DNA of 64,000 nucleotides from Pseudoruminococcus massiliensis (GCF_900291955.1 NZ_OLMR01000002.1:372001-436000), one strand, 5' to 3'; counted from the first letter of the stretch, positions 7,861 to 17,160 are shown. Program-made: numbers and translations. The notes: a model not told the origin generated them from the sequence alone.

Positions 7861-7890
7861 CAGTCTGTCCTGAAATTACGGGACAGACTG
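7861..7890 (-). terminator. Terminator of the minus-strand gene at 7896
   Basis: A perfect 10-bp stem CAGTCTGTCC / GGACAGACTG begins 5 bases after the convergent gene's stop. On the minus strand it is followed by TTTTAT. Confidence 0.8.
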
Positions 7891-7895
7891 CTTCT

Positions 7896-8453
7896 TTACT
7901 TTTCGCTTATTATAGTTTTTAAATCGGAGTTTATATTTTTTATATTTGCGTAAATTACGGATAATTTATAGTCATTTTCAATGAGTTTTTTAATCTCTCG
8001 GTCGTTTTTATCATAGTTTGGAGTATCTGTAATAATGGTATTAAAATCATTTGGTGAATAGTTGCAAGAAAAATCAAGTACGGAATTTTGATATGTTTCA
8101 TGGAGAGTTACATTGATATTGCTTTCACCAATATTTTTTGTATACATCGTGCAAGTATATTTTTGCTCGGCAACATCTTTATTGCTGAATTCAGCAATGC
8201 AGGAATTTAACTTATTGAATTTATAAGTTATATATTTTTCATAAACTACAAGATATTTTTCGCCGTTTTCGGTGACTAATTTCGTATTATAGCCATTTTC
8301 TTTTAGCTTTTCTTCATATTTGGAGTAGTTTTCTATAATATTATTCTTGCTATTCATAATCTCGCTGTTATTTCCCATTTGTATGATAAGCATAATAAAC
8401 GGGAAAAGAATTATTATAAGTGCCAATAGAACGAATACAGGCATTTTTTTCAT
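7896..8453 (-). CDS. Membrane-anchored protein of unknown function
   Basis: 185 residues. A single hydrophobic N-terminal segment (about 5-26) is followed by a polar, Asn- and Lys-rich domain, probably outside the membrane. There is no lipobox cysteine after the helix, so it is a transmembrane anchor and not a lipoprotein. I see no catalytic motif and do not recognise the family. It appears monocistronic, with its own terminator and 76 bases between it and mtnN. Confidence 0.7.
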   Translation of the reverse strand: MKKMPVFVLLALIIILFPFIMLIIQMGNNSEIMNSKNNIIENYSKYEEKLKENGYNTKLVTENGEKYLVVYEKYITYKFNKLNSCIAEFSNKDVAEQKYTCTMYTKNIGESNINVTLHETYQNSVLDFSCNYSPNDFNTIITDTPNYDKNDREIKKLIENDYKLSVIYANIKNINSDLKTIISEK

Positions 8454-8529
8454 TTATGAGCAGCTCCCCAATATTTTATTTATCTTATTTTATCATAATT
8501 TTTTGATATGTAAATATAAAATTGGAATT

Positions 8530-9225
8530 TTATTGCTCTGTGAGGAATTTTTTGAGTACAGTAACAGATTTTTGAGCAGAACTTTTGCAGAATGTCATAT
8601 ATTCAACGCTATCTTCTTCATCACTCATACTATCTGAAATTGAACGCAAAATGGTAAATGGCATATCATTTATAAAACAAACTTGTCCTATACTTCCGCC
8701 CTCCATCTCACAAACGATTGCACCAAAGCTTTTATTTAGCTTAATGCGTTCGCCATTACCTGCAATGAATCTATCACCTGTTGCGACAATGCCAAGCCTT
8801 GGTTCTATGCCACAGCTTTTACAAGCGGAAATGATTTTTTCTGAAATGGCTTTATCGCAAGGAATTTTATCGTATTCGCCATTATGAAGAAAAAGCGTTG
8901 CTGGAGCATCGCCAAGAGCGGTTGTATCCATATCGTGCTGAACTACTTCTGTGGCGATTACAACATCACCGATTTTGGTTTCGAGGGAAGTTGCACCGCC
9001 GATACCTGTATTTATAATACACTCAGGCTGATATTCAAGAATCATTGTCTGAGTGCAGACAGCGGCATTAACCTTGCCGACACCACACTTAGCAACAACA
9101 CACTCTTTATCACCGATTTTTCCTGAATGAAAGACTATTCCGCTGATTTTTTTTTCTTCTTTATTGCTCATAGCAGAGATAAGTCCCTCTACTTCGATAT
9201 CCATAGCACCTATTATTCCTATCAT
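8530..9225 (-). CDS. mtnN: 5'-methylthioadenosine/S-adenosylhomocysteine nucleosidase
   Basis: MtnN hydrolyses the N-glycosidic bond of methylthioadenosine, S-adenosylhomocysteine and 5'-deoxyadenosine, recycling adenine and feeding methionine salvage. It starts MIGIIGAMDIEVEGL. The catalytic glutamates are expected in the N-terminal EVE and in CEMEGGSIGQV, and the catalytic aspartate in ILRSISDSMSD; all are present. 231 residues is normal. The ribosome site AAGGAAG precedes the ATG. No luxS or other methionine-cycle gene is adjacent. Confidence 0.95.
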   Translation of the reverse strand: MIGIIGAMDIEVEGLISAMSNKEEKKISGIVFHSGKIGDKECVVAKCGVGKVNAAVCTQTMILEYQPECIINTGIGGATSLETKIGDVVIATEVVQHDMDTTALGDAPATLFLHNGEYDKIPCDKAISEKIISACKSCGIEPRLGIVATGDRFIAGNGERIKLNKSFGAIVCEMEGGSIGQVCFINDMPFTILRSISDSMSDEEDSVEYMTFCKSSAQKSVTVLKKFLTEQ

Positions 9226-9289
9226 TTTTAGACTTCCTTTCTATTTTGAATGAGTTCGATAAAACTCAAAAATACTGCATTTGAATTAA

Positions 9290-9442
9290 CTGCTGTTTAG
9301 CTAAGCAACTTTTCTTAGACACTCAAAGTTTAGGTCAATACTTTTTAAAGGCTTGCAGGGTCGAGGGACAGAGTCCCTCGTAGGTTTTAAGGGCGAAGCC
9401 CTTAACCTTCTTTGCATCTAAGAGGCGGATTTTATCCGCCTC
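9290..9442. repeat. Palindrome-mosaic repeat, half element between mtnN and a YcxB-like gene
   Basis: Reversed half copy. In order it holds TTAGCTAAGCAAC, CTTTTTAAAGGCTT, GAGGGACAGAGTCCCTC, TTAAGGGCGAAGCCCTTAA and GAGGCGGATTTTATCCGCCTC, then ACTAATGTT at its right end. The loop of the GAGGGAC stem and the base pairs of the GGCGGAT stem differ from other copies while pairing is kept. Confidence 0.85.
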
Positions 9443-9455
9443 TTTATAACTAATG

Positions 9456-9965
9456 TTACTGATAAGTTAATGTACTTTTATCTTTCAAAAACTTTTTACA
9501 TTCGCTCCAATCACAGCCAATAAAGGCGGATTTATATAATCTGATAAATGATTTATTATTAAAAATAACAAAAATCTCATTTCCGTTTTCTTTAATATCA
9601 ACTATATCAGAGTATTTATATTTAATTGATACATTGTTATCAGTAAGTAAGATATTATCATTCTCAAATAGAATACTTCTTGTCCAGTTTTCTTTTCCAT
9701 ATGTTTCAGATAGTTTGCGATATGTTTTCTTAGCTAATAGTATGTGTCTTAAAAAGGCATTGTATAGACAAAGTAAAGCAAGCAAAAAGAAATATATGCT
9801 AATTGCCTTTACATCACCAATATTGAGGGATATTATACCGAACACAATCATCAGAACCAATAGAAAGCACCAAAAGATTCTGAAAAATAAGGATTTTCCT
9901 TTGAACATATTAGCAGTTACCCAAGACTTATATAGGTTCCATGTTATACAATATTCATTTTTCAT
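9456..9965 (-). CDS. YcxB-like membrane protein
   Basis: 169 residues. Two adjacent membrane helices (about residues 28-48 and 53-72) are followed by a soluble C-terminal domain with the YcxB-like pattern: W..SILFENDNILLTD, then YKYSDIVDIKENG and FIRLYKSAF. This domain is thought to have a PH-like fold. YcxB family function is unknown. Repeat blocks flank it on both sides (9290-9442 and from 10040), so it probably forms its own transcription unit. Weak, A-rich ribosome site. Confidence 0.75.
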   Translation of the reverse strand: MKNEYCITWNLYKSWVTANMFKGKSLFFRIFWCFLLVLMIVFGIISLNIGDVKAISIYFFLLALLCLYNAFLRHILLAKKTYRKLSETYGKENWTRSILFENDNILLTDNNVSIKYKYSDIVDIKENGNEIFVIFNNKSFIRLYKSAFIGCDWSECKKFLKDKSTLTYQ

Positions 9966-10039
9966 ATTTTTTTATAAGTCCTTTCTTAAAGTATATTTAT
10001 TTCATAATGACTTTGAAAAAGATTGAGCAATTTTGTGTC

Positions 10040-10535
10040 ATTAGCCATTGATGGTTACCCACAGGGAACCCCCTGCGAGGGTTCCCTACGAAAAACATTC
10101 CGCAGGAATGTTTTTCTACCCTCCTGCGCTTAGCGGAGCATAAAGTGTTTCGCTCTCTGCGGAGAGCGACCAAAGGCTCTGCCTTTGGAAACTGTGAGCC
10201 TTTAAAAAGGCTCAAGCGAAACTTTTAAGTGTCTTTGGGAAGCTTGTTAGCTAAGCGGTAGTTTAGTCCTCCGCGTGTGAAAACTTCTTATTCTCACTAC
10301 GAGCGAGACTTGTCGAGCGATTCCGCGTCTTGGGAACGGCGGCTCGCCGCCTTGAGCGAAACTTTTAAGTGTCTTTGAGAAGTTTGTTAGCTAAGCGGTA
10401 GTTTAGTCCTCCGCGTGTGAAAACTTCTTATTCTCACTACGAGCGAGACTTGTCGAGCGATTCCGCGTCTTGGGAGCGGCGGCTCGCCGCCTTGAGCGAA
10501 ACTTTTAGGTGTCTTAGTGTGAGTTTGTTAGCTAC
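10040..10535. repeat. Palindrome mosaic followed by two tandem 140-bp repeats
   Basis: From the left, the stem-loops are: AGGGAACCCCCTGCGAGGGTTCCCT, an ACATTCCGCAGGAATGT stem, CGCTCTCTGCGGAGAGCG, CCAAAGGCTCTGCCTTTGG and AGCCTTTAAAAAGGCT. Then come two nearly identical 140-bp units starting at ACTTTTAAGT (10221 and 10361), with a third stub from 10501. The stub runs into the 3' end of the PH-domain gene, whose last codons and TAA overlap the GTTAGCTACC box. Confidence 0.9.
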
Positions 10536-11967
10536 CTATTCTTTTTTCTATTTGTTTGACTATTTCTTCGGCATCGGCTAATCTTAAGTGCTTAACTGTA
10601 TGAATCGCTTTTTGTTCATAATAGAGATAAACTCTGACATTGCAAAAGCCTGAATGTTGTTGAAAAAGATTTTGCCTGATTTCAACGAACTGTATATGTT
10701 GATATGGGATTACATACTCAACGAGTGAAAGCTTTCTATATCCGCAGAACATTGCACAGCTTTTATTATAACCGATTGAGGAATTATAAAACGCATAAAT
10801 ACGAAAGGCTATCCACCACGCAAGCGGGGCAAGAGATATTAACAATGCGGTGAAATACAAATCGTCAAGCAATGGCACAAATATAAGCAGACTGACCGCC
10901 GCAAAAACTGTTCCCATAGCTATTAGTGGAACCATAATATATGAGAAAAATCGGCTCTTTTCGGGGCGTAGGCGTCTTTTATAGTGAGTATCAAAGCCAA
11001 CTATGCCCTTAATTGCAGAGGCAAGCTCTCGGTCATTAGCGGCTATTGCGATAAGGCTTTTATCGCCCTTATCTTTGCCAGAGCCTACGGCGAAAATTCC
11101 TGCACTTCTCAGCTTTAGCATAGCCATAGAAAGTGTACGGCTTATAGTAAGAGCCGAAACCTCATGAATTTTTGTATAGCGTTCGTTTTTAACTCCGATT
11201 CCTCTTGTTATGGCAATATAATCACCAATACGCTTTGAGGAAAATCTTGCGTATCTGAAAAATTGGAAAAGCATAGCGACTGCCCAGCCAAGTACAAGAA
11301 TATTTGCGATAGTTGCCGCAGCTGGTGTAATGCCGACTGAAACAAGGTTTGTCCGGAAATCGACGGATTTAATTACTATGCTGTTAAATTCCTTGCCAAG
11401 AATATTACCTGTCTTTTCAATAAGTGGTGCAAGCAAGAGCAAGCCTGTCATTGGGTTTGACCAAAGGGCTGACATAAGCACCATACGAAAATTACCAGCC
11501 ATATATATATAGCTTGTTTTTAGGCCGTCGAGCATTTTAATAATTATAAACCGAGTTTTACTTCTACGCATATAGAGGGAAATATCTCGCTTTTTGCTGA
11601 AGCCTGCGGGTGTATCTATATTTATTTTTGCTGCATTAAAAATAGCTGCGAAAATATTTCTATCAACAGTTATAGTTGAAACATTTTCAAACGGAACAGT
11701 GTATTTTCGCTTTATCAAAACTCCACGCTCAAGATATATGCCATTTGCGACCCTTTTATATCGACAGGTATTATAGAAAATAAGTGCAACAGTTATAACT
11801 CCTATGGCATAAAGTGCTGAAATACCCATTGAACCGATTATTTCAATTGCGTTCTGTGGTCTATATAACAACTGCTGTATTACCGGCAACAAAAGTAGAA
11901 GTGCTGAGCCTGTCAATTTTGACAGCATAGCGAAAGGGTGTTGTTTTTTAAGACTTCTTTCTTTCAC
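10528..11967 (-). CDS. YdbT-like membrane protein with bacterial PH domains
   Basis: 479 residues with several hydrophobic helices and repeated bacterial PH-like domains (bPH2, formerly DUF304). Patterns such as NGIYLERGVLIKRKYTVPFENVSTITV (split here at residues about 80-105) and EYVIPYQHIQFVEIRQN recur in the N-, middle and C-terminal parts. It overlaps the smaller PH protein upstream by 20 bases, exactly as the YdbS-YdbT pair in Bacillus. The pair is a membrane assembly of unknown mechanism, linked by some work to stress or bacteriocin resistance. The stop codon lies within a copy of the intergenic repeat. Start chosen: ATG at 11967. Confidence 0.82.
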   Translation of the reverse strand: MKERSLKKQHPFAMLSKLTGSALLLLLPVIQQLLYRPQNAIEIIGSMGISALYAIGVITVALIFYNTCRYKRVANGIYLERGVLIKRKYTVPFENVSTITVDRNIFAAIFNAAKINIDTPAGFSKKRDISLYMRRSKTRFIIIKMLDGLKTSYIYMAGNFRMVLMSALWSNPMTGLLLLAPLIEKTGNILGKEFNSIVIKSVDFRTNLVSVGITPAAATIANILVLGWAVAMLFQFFRYARFSSKRIGDYIAITRGIGVKNERYTKIHEVSALTISRTLSMAMLKLRSAGIFAVGSGKDKGDKSLIAIAANDRELASAIKGIVGFDTHYKRRLRPEKSRFFSYIMVPLIAMGTVFAAVSLLIFVPLLDDLYFTALLISLAPLAWWIAFRIYAFYNSSIGYNKSCAMFCGYRKLSLVEYVIPYQHIQFVEIRQNLFQQHSGFCNVRVYLYYEQKAIHTVKHLRLADAEEIVKQIEKRIGS

Positions 11968-12409
11968 TACGCACCTCCTTTTTTGAAAGGTCGAGAGCGG
12001 TTTTTATTTTTAGTGCGTCCTCTGGGGTGATATTTTGCAGTGTTTGAGTAGAACCTGCTGTCATAAACGATAGAGAACAAACGCCTAAGTGGCGTTGAAT
12101 AGGTCCGCTCAGAGTTATAATATATTGAATGCGTTCAGGACTAAGCATACATTTACGCCTGACAAAAAAACCTTGCTCTATGGTGAGGTTATTTCCGACT
12201 AAATAGAAATTTGTATGCTTATAGAGCTTAGGGCAATAAATAGTTATAGCAAGAATATATGCTATTATTATAAGAGTAGCGATGATAGATGATATTATTG
12301 GGAAAAACACGAATAAAGCACCAAGTATAAATGCGGTGCCGAATAAAATAAGAGTGGCTCTTATACGCCAAACGAGGATTGAATTTTTAGATGGTTTTTG
12401 TTTTTCCAT
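11948..12409 (-). CDS. YdbS-like PH-domain membrane protein
   Basis: 153 residues. Two membrane helices (about 18-60) are followed by a single bPH2 domain: NFYLVGNNLTIEQGFFVRRKCMLSPERIQYIITLSGPIQRHLGVCSL (residues about 70-117, segments cited separately in the family pattern). I choose ATG 12409, because AGGTGA lies just upstream and overlaps the alternative GTG at 12418. It overlaps the YdbT-like gene by 20 bases, and mfd ends 40 bases upstream, so the run pth-mfd-ydbS-ydbT may be one transcript. Confidence 0.8.
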   Translation of the reverse strand: MEKQKPSKNSILVWRIRATLILFGTAFILGALFVFFPIISSIIATLIIIAYILAITIYCPKLYKHTNFYLVGNNLTIEQGFFVRRKCMLSPERIQYIITLSGPIQRHLGVCSLSFMTAGSTQTLQNITPEDALKIKTALDLSKKEVRSERKKS

Positions 12410-12448
12410 AATAATCACCTGAAAAATTTATATATATAACGCAAAGCC

Positions 12449-15400
12449 TTATCCTATGCCCTTAATATCTAAGGTTGTGCATAATAAATCCAAAATCTTT
12501 TCATTTGGCTGCATTTTAATAGCTATATATGGTTTATTTGTCGCACTAAGGGTTGCTCTGCTCTTCATTCGACTTATAATATCTGCAACCGCAGGCGTCT
12601 TTATATTTCTTACAAACATCATAGCATAGCCATCACGCTGTTTGATTTCATAAATTCCTGAACTTTCTGCCTTACTTCTGACAAGTGCAATCGTAAGAAG
12701 TCCAAGTACGGACTTAGGCGGGTCGCCAAAACGGTCTATCAATTCGTCTGTAACATCGCTTAAATCTTCTTCTGTGCGGATTTCGGAAATTCTGCGGTAA
12801 ATCTCAAGTCTATGGCTGAGATTTTCGATATAGTCTTCTGGAATGTGTGCCTCAATGTGTATATCAACAAGGCAGTCAATATCTCTGTCGGGATTTTCTT
12901 CGCCCTTTTCTTCACTGACAGCGTCACCGAGCAATCTTAAATACATATCATATCCGACATCTTCCATATGACCGTGCTGTTGAGCACCGAGGATATTTCC
13001 TGCTCCTCGGAGTTCGAGGTCACGCATAGCAATCTTGAAGCCTGACCCAAATTCTGTAAATTCACGAATAGCTGAAAGTCGCTTTTGGGCGATTTCGCTT
13101 AGGACTTTGTTTCTTGTAAAGGTGAGGTAGGCATAAGCTCGGCGAGAGCTTCTGCCAACTCGTCCACGAATCTGGTGTAGCTGGGAAAGTCCCATTCTAT
13201 CGGCATTTTCAATTATTAAGGTGTTGGCGTTAGGCAGGTCAACGCCTGTTTCGATAATCGTTGTGCAGACAAGGACATTTATTTCGCCTTCGAGCATTTT
13301 TCGCCAGATTTCGGAAAGCTCGTTTTCGTTCATTTTGCCATGTCCAAAGCCGACCTTTGCTTCGGGAATATCAAGCTGAATCTTGGCGGCTCTTTGCGAT
13401 ATAGTTTCAACGGAATTATGAAGTACGAATACCTGACCGCCTCGGCGTAATTCTCGGCGGATTGCCTCGTTTATAACATCGTTATCTTGTTCGAGGACAT
13501 AGGTCTGAACAGGGTGTCTGTCTTGTGGGGCTTCCTCTAAAACGGACATATCACGAATACCCGACATAGCCATATTAAGTGTTCTTGGAATAGGTGTAGC
13601 GGAAAGTGTGAGAACATCAATATTCTTACGCATTTCCTTGAATTTTTCCTTTTGAGCGACACCAAAACGCTGTTCCTCGTCAATTATGACTAAGCCTAAA
13701 TCTCGGAACTCAATATCCTTGCCGAGAAGTCGGTGAGTGCCGACAATTATATCAATATCACCGTTTTTGAGCTTTTTAATGATTTCTTTCTGCTCTTTGG
13801 CGGTTCGGAATCTTGAAAGTAATTCTATATTTACGGGAAAACCCTCAAATCTGCGGAGGATTGTCTGATAATGTTGCCACGCAAGAATTGTTGTAGGGAC
13901 AAGTAAGGCACACTGTTTTGAGTCGGTTACGCATTTAAAGGCGGCACGAAGTGCAACTTCTGTTTTGCCGAAACCAACATCTCCGCAGAGCAGTCTTTCC
14001 ATAGGAACGGTTCGCTCCATATCCTCTTTGATTTCTTCAATGCAACGGAGCTGGTCGGGAGTTTCTTCGTATTCAAAACGAGCCTCGAAATCCTTTTGCC
14101 ATTCGGTATCCTTTGGAAAAGCGTGACCTTGTGCTTTCATACGCTCGCTATAAAGCTTTATAAGCTCATGCGCAATATCTTTAACGGCTGTGCGTACTTT
14201 TGTTTTGGTCTTTTGCCACTCTGTACCGCCAAGCTTATGGAGTTTGACGGTGCTATCTTCACGAGGACCGATATATTTTGCGACAAGGTCGAGCTGTGTT
14301 ACGGGAACATAGAGAACATCTTGCTTTGCGTATTTTATCTTGATGTAATCCTTTGTTACACCTTGGGTTTCTATCTTGTGTATGCCGTCAAAAATGCCTA
14401 TTCCGTGTATGGAATGAACTACATAGTCACCGATTGAAAGGTCGGTAATACTTGAAATTCTTTGACCGTTTGTATGCTTTTTACGGCGTTTTTTTGTTGC
14501 TATGCTGACTTGACCGTGTGTTATCAGAGCAAATTTAGCCGCAGGATATTCAAAGCCAGCCGAAAGACTGCCAGCCGCAACATATAGCTTATTTTCTCCG
14601 AGAGGAGAATTGTTTGCGATAAAAACGGCGTTTTTATCGTGGGTCTTTAAATCATCGCAGAGATTTTTGGCAGCTTTTTCTGTTCCGCAGAGTACGACCA
14701 CTGTATATCCCTGAGCAAGCATAGCATCTAAATCGTCACAAAGTATTGAAACAGAACCACTCCATATGGAAAGACGCTTGACGCTCATATTGAAAAGCTC
14801 TCGGAGTGTTAAGTCGGAAGTTCCTCTTGTAAAATTATCTAAAAGAATAGTATTACGGTGCTGAACATTATCAAGATAATCCTGATAATCAAGCGAGAAT
14901 GTATCGAGTCCTTTGCAGAGAGTTCCGTCTGAAAAATAGTCCTTAATATCCTCGTGCCACTGCCACATAACGGATTTCATTCGTTCACGAAGATTGACTT
15001 GCTCTGAAACAAAAACAAGCATATCGTTATCTATATAATCGAATAATGTTTCGCTCTTAGGATAAATCAGCGAATAGAACTTGTCAACGCAAGGAAGATT
15101 GCCCGTATCTCTGAGAATATCACATTCGTTTAAAAGCTTTTCCTTTGCTATTGCGGAAGTTTTGCCACGAAGTGAAGTGGCTTTTTTGGTAATTGCTTCT
15201 ATAAGCTTTTCTTTATTGTTGATAAGAATTTCCGTTGATGGGGTGATTATGAATGAATCGCAGGTTTCGGTTGTTCTTCTTTGGGTTTCGGGGTCGAAAT
15301 AGGAAATATTGTCGATTTCATCTCCCCAGAATTCTACACGCATAGGTCTTGTTTCTGTTGTAAGAAAGAAATCAAGAATACCACCTCGGACGGCGAATTG

Positions 15401-15910
15401 TCCAGTTCCCTCAACCTGCTCGGTGCGTTCATAGCCTGCATTTACAAGTGAAAGTACGATTTTATCGAGCGGGATTTCATCGCCGATATGTGCGGATATA
15501 GTCGCAGTTTTAAGGCTCTTACTTGGAATTGTATATTGCAATAAGCCGTCAATGCAAGCGACTACTACATCACATAGCTTATTTTGCAAGGCAAAAAGGG
15601 CGTGTATGCGTTGATGTTCGTATTCGTGCGAGCGTCCAGCCATATCATAGAAAATGAAATCTCTTGCGGGATAATAAAGTGCTTTAAGTCCCATAGCGGA
15701 AATATCTGCACAAAAGCTTTGAGCCTCTTGCTCATCAGCGGCAATTACAAGAGCGGGGGCTTGTTTTTCACGACAAAGAGAATATATAAGGTGAGATTTA
15801 TGGACAGTCGAAAGTCCCGTCACGCAAGCGGGCAGACGGGATAAGTCGATAGCTCTTGAAAGCTCTCTGTATTCTGGAATTTTATAAAATATATTATCTA
15901 AAAATTTCAT
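12449..15910 (-). CDS. mfd: Transcription-repair coupling factor Mfd
   Basis: Mfd is a DNA translocase that removes RNA polymerase stalled at lesions and recruits UvrA. At 1153 residues it is full length. It has the UvrB-like N-terminal module, the CarD-like RNA-polymerase-interaction domain (IGDYVVHSIHGIGIFDG), a RecG-like helicase core with Walker A GDVGFGKTEVA and box DEEQRFGV, and the TRCF C-terminal domain. It lies 30 bases after pth, the usual Firmicutes order. The start is the ATG at 15910. Confidence 0.97.
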   Translation of the reverse strand: MKFLDNIFYKIPEYRELSRAIDLSRLPACVTGLSTVHKSHLIYSLCREKQAPALVIAADEQEAQSFCADISAMGLKALYYPARDFIFYDMAGRSHEYEHQRIHALFALQNKLCDVVVACIDGLLQYTIPSKSLKTATISAHIGDEIPLDKIVLSLVNAGYERTEQVEGTGQFAVRGGILDFFLTTETRPMRVEFWGDEIDNISYFDPETQRRTTETCDSFIITPSTEILINNKEKLIEAITKKATSLRGKTSAIAKEKLLNECDILRDTGNLPCVDKFYSLIYPKSETLFDYIDNDMLVFVSEQVNLRERMKSVMWQWHEDIKDYFSDGTLCKGLDTFSLDYQDYLDNVQHRNTILLDNFTRGTSDLTLRELFNMSVKRLSIWSGSVSILCDDLDAMLAQGYTVVVLCGTEKAAKNLCDDLKTHDKNAVFIANNSPLGENKLYVAAGSLSAGFEYPAAKFALITHGQVSIATKKRRKKHTNGQRISSITDLSIGDYVVHSIHGIGIFDGIHKIETQGVTKDYIKIKYAKQDVLYVPVTQLDLVAKYIGPREDSTVKLHKLGGTEWQKTKTKVRTAVKDIAHELIKLYSERMKAQGHAFPKDTEWQKDFEARFEYEETPDQLRCIEEIKEDMERTVPMERLLCGDVGFGKTEVALRAAFKCVTDSKQCALLVPTTILAWQHYQTILRRFEGFPVNIELLSRFRTAKEQKEIIKKLKNGDIDIIVGTHRLLGKDIEFRDLGLVIIDEEQRFGVAQKEKFKEMRKNIDVLTLSATPIPRTLNMAMSGIRDMSVLEEAPQDRHPVQTYVLEQDNDVINEAIRRELRRGGQVFVLHNSVETISQRAAKIQLDIPEAKVGFGHGKMNENELSEIWRKMLEGEINVLVCTTIIETGVDLPNANTLIIENADRMGLSQLHQIRGRVGRSSRRAYAYLTFTRNKVLSEIAQKRLSAIREFTEFGSGFKIAMRDLELRGAGNILGAQQHGHMEDVGYDMYLRLLGDAVSEEKGEENPDRDIDCLVDIHIEAHIPEDYIENLSHRLEIYRRISEIRTEEDLSDVTDELIDRFGDPPKSVLGLLTIALVRSKAESSGIYEIKQRDGYAMMFVRNIKTPAVADIISRMKSRATLSATNKPYIAIKMQPNEKILDLLCTTLDIKGIG

Positions 15911-15940
15911 TTTTGTACCTAATAATTTATTTGGGTTTGA

Positions 15941-16549
15941 TTACGAATTAAAGAGATTCATTGCCTTGTCAGTCTGTTCATTTACCATATATTCGACACT
16001 CTGTGCGGCATTTTCGGCGGCCTCGGTCAGGGATTTCATTTCGCTTTCTGTAAATCTTGAAAGTACCCAGTCGGCTAATTCCCAGTGTAGATTTGGCTTT
16101 GCACCTACGCCAACCTTAATTCTTGGAAATTTGTCGCTTCCTGAAAGGTAGATGATATTTTTAATGCCGTTATGACCGCCGTCACTGCCCTTTCTGCGGA
16201 TACGGAGTTTACCCGGTTCAAGGGAAATATCATCAAATATAACAATAGTATGCTCAGGCGGAATTTTATAAAAAGCCATAGCCTCTGTGACGGCTTGACC
16301 GCTAAGGTTCATAAAGGTTGACGGTTTCATAAGGAGAACACGCTTTCCGCCGATTGTACCTGCTCCGCAAAGTGACTTAAATTTTAGTCTATCCACCTTG
16401 ATGTCGTTTTTCTTGGCGATTGTATCAAGGGTGATAAAGCCAGCATTATGACGGGTATTTTCATATTGAGAACCAGGGTTTCCAAGACCGACGATAATAT
16501 ATTCTATGCTGCCTGTATTTTCAGTAGAATTTTTCTTTGAGAATAACAT
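15941..16549 (-). CDS. pth: Peptidyl-tRNA hydrolase
   Basis: Pth releases tRNA from peptidyl-tRNAs that drop off ribosomes. The motifs are IIVGLGNPGSQYENTRHNAG with the catalytic histidine in the RHNAG block, LMKPSTFMNLSG, and FDDISLEPGKLRIR followed by GSDGGHNGIK. An extra N-terminal segment of about 18 residues precedes the core. 202 residues is within the normal range. The gene is the first of a pth-mfd operon. A hairpin at 16609-16638 in front of it is probably the terminator of upstream transcription. Confidence 0.96.
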   Translation of the reverse strand: MLFSKKNSTENTGSIEYIIVGLGNPGSQYENTRHNAGFITLDTIAKKNDIKVDRLKFKSLCGAGTIGGKRVLLMKPSTFMNLSGQAVTEAMAFYKIPPEHTIVIFDDISLEPGKLRIRRKGSDGGHNGIKNIIYLSGSDKFPRIKVGVGAKPNLHWELADWVLSRFTESEMKSLTEAAENAAQSVEYMVNEQTDKAMNLFNS

Positions 16550-16608
16550 AATAATACAACTCCTAAGGCTGAGGTTAGCAGCCTTGACATTATCTTTATA
16601 AGCACCAA

Positions 16609-16638
16609 AACCAACCCGATTTTTTAATCAGGTTGGTT
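16609..16638 (-). terminator. Terminator between secA and pth
   Basis: On the minus strand AACCAACCTGAT pairs with ATCGGGTTGGTT around a TAAAAA loop, followed by TTTTGG. It is placed to end the lipoprotein-secA transcript but lies more than 500 bases after the secA stop, beyond a repeat block. Confidence 0.7.
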
Positions 16639-16732
16639 CGGTGGAAATTATTTAAGAATTAAGTATATTTTCTTATTAAGTATTTTGGCTGAAATTCAGC
16701 TTATTTATACTGCGTACTTATCTTAGAAAAAC

Positions 16733-17160
16733 AAAAGTTTCGCTCAAGCCTTTTTAAAGGCTTGCAGGGTCGAGGGACGGAGTCCCTCGTAGGTTTTAAG
16801 GGCAACGCCCTTAACATTTTTTTGCTCCCTCATCGGTGGACTATGTCCACCGATTGGATTCTTTTGTTAGCAACATTAGTATTAAAGGCGGACAAAGTCC
16901 GCCTTTAGAAGGCAAGACAGGTTAAGGGCTTCGCCCTTAAAACCCACCAAAGGCTCTGCCTTTGGAATCCGCGAGCCTTTGAAAAGGCTCGAGCGAAACT
17001 TTTAAGTGTCTTAGGGAAAGTCTGCTAACTAATCGGTAGTTTCTTCAACCGCGTCAATATAAGTTAATTTAGAATGTCGAGCGAGGCTTGCCGAGCGATT
17101 CCGCGTCTTGACAGTGGCGGCTCGCCACCGATTCCGCGTCTTGGGAGTGGCGGCTCGCCG
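16733..17160. repeat. Full-length palindrome-mosaic element plus one flanking unit
   Basis: 16733-17003 is a complete element. The left end AAAAGTTTCGCTC is the reverse complement of the right end GAGCGAAACTTTT. Between them, symmetrically, lie the stems AAGCCTTTTTAAAGGCTT, GAGGGACGGAGTCCCTC, TTAAGGGCAACGCCCTTAA, CGGTGGACTATGTCCACCG, a central GTTAGCAACATTAGT, AAGGCGGACAAAGTCCGCCTT, TAAGGGCTTCGCCCTTA, CCAAAGGCTCTGCCTTTGG and GAGCCTTTGAAAAGGCTC. From 17004 one copy of the second module (TAACTAATCGGTAG..GCGATTCCGCGTCTTG..GGCGGCTCGCC) follows and ends a few bases before the secA stop. Confidence 0.93.

Noticed and set aside
9997-10215. Open frame of 72 residues inside the 10-kb repeat block, minus strand
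   Set aside because: It lies in palindromic repeat DNA, has no ribosome site and its product is the translated hairpins. The same holds for frames at 52438-52623, 17064-17291 and 6982-7266.
16733-17003. Classical insertion sequence
   Set aside because: No transposase frame is present in any full-length copy; only non-coding hairpins are found.
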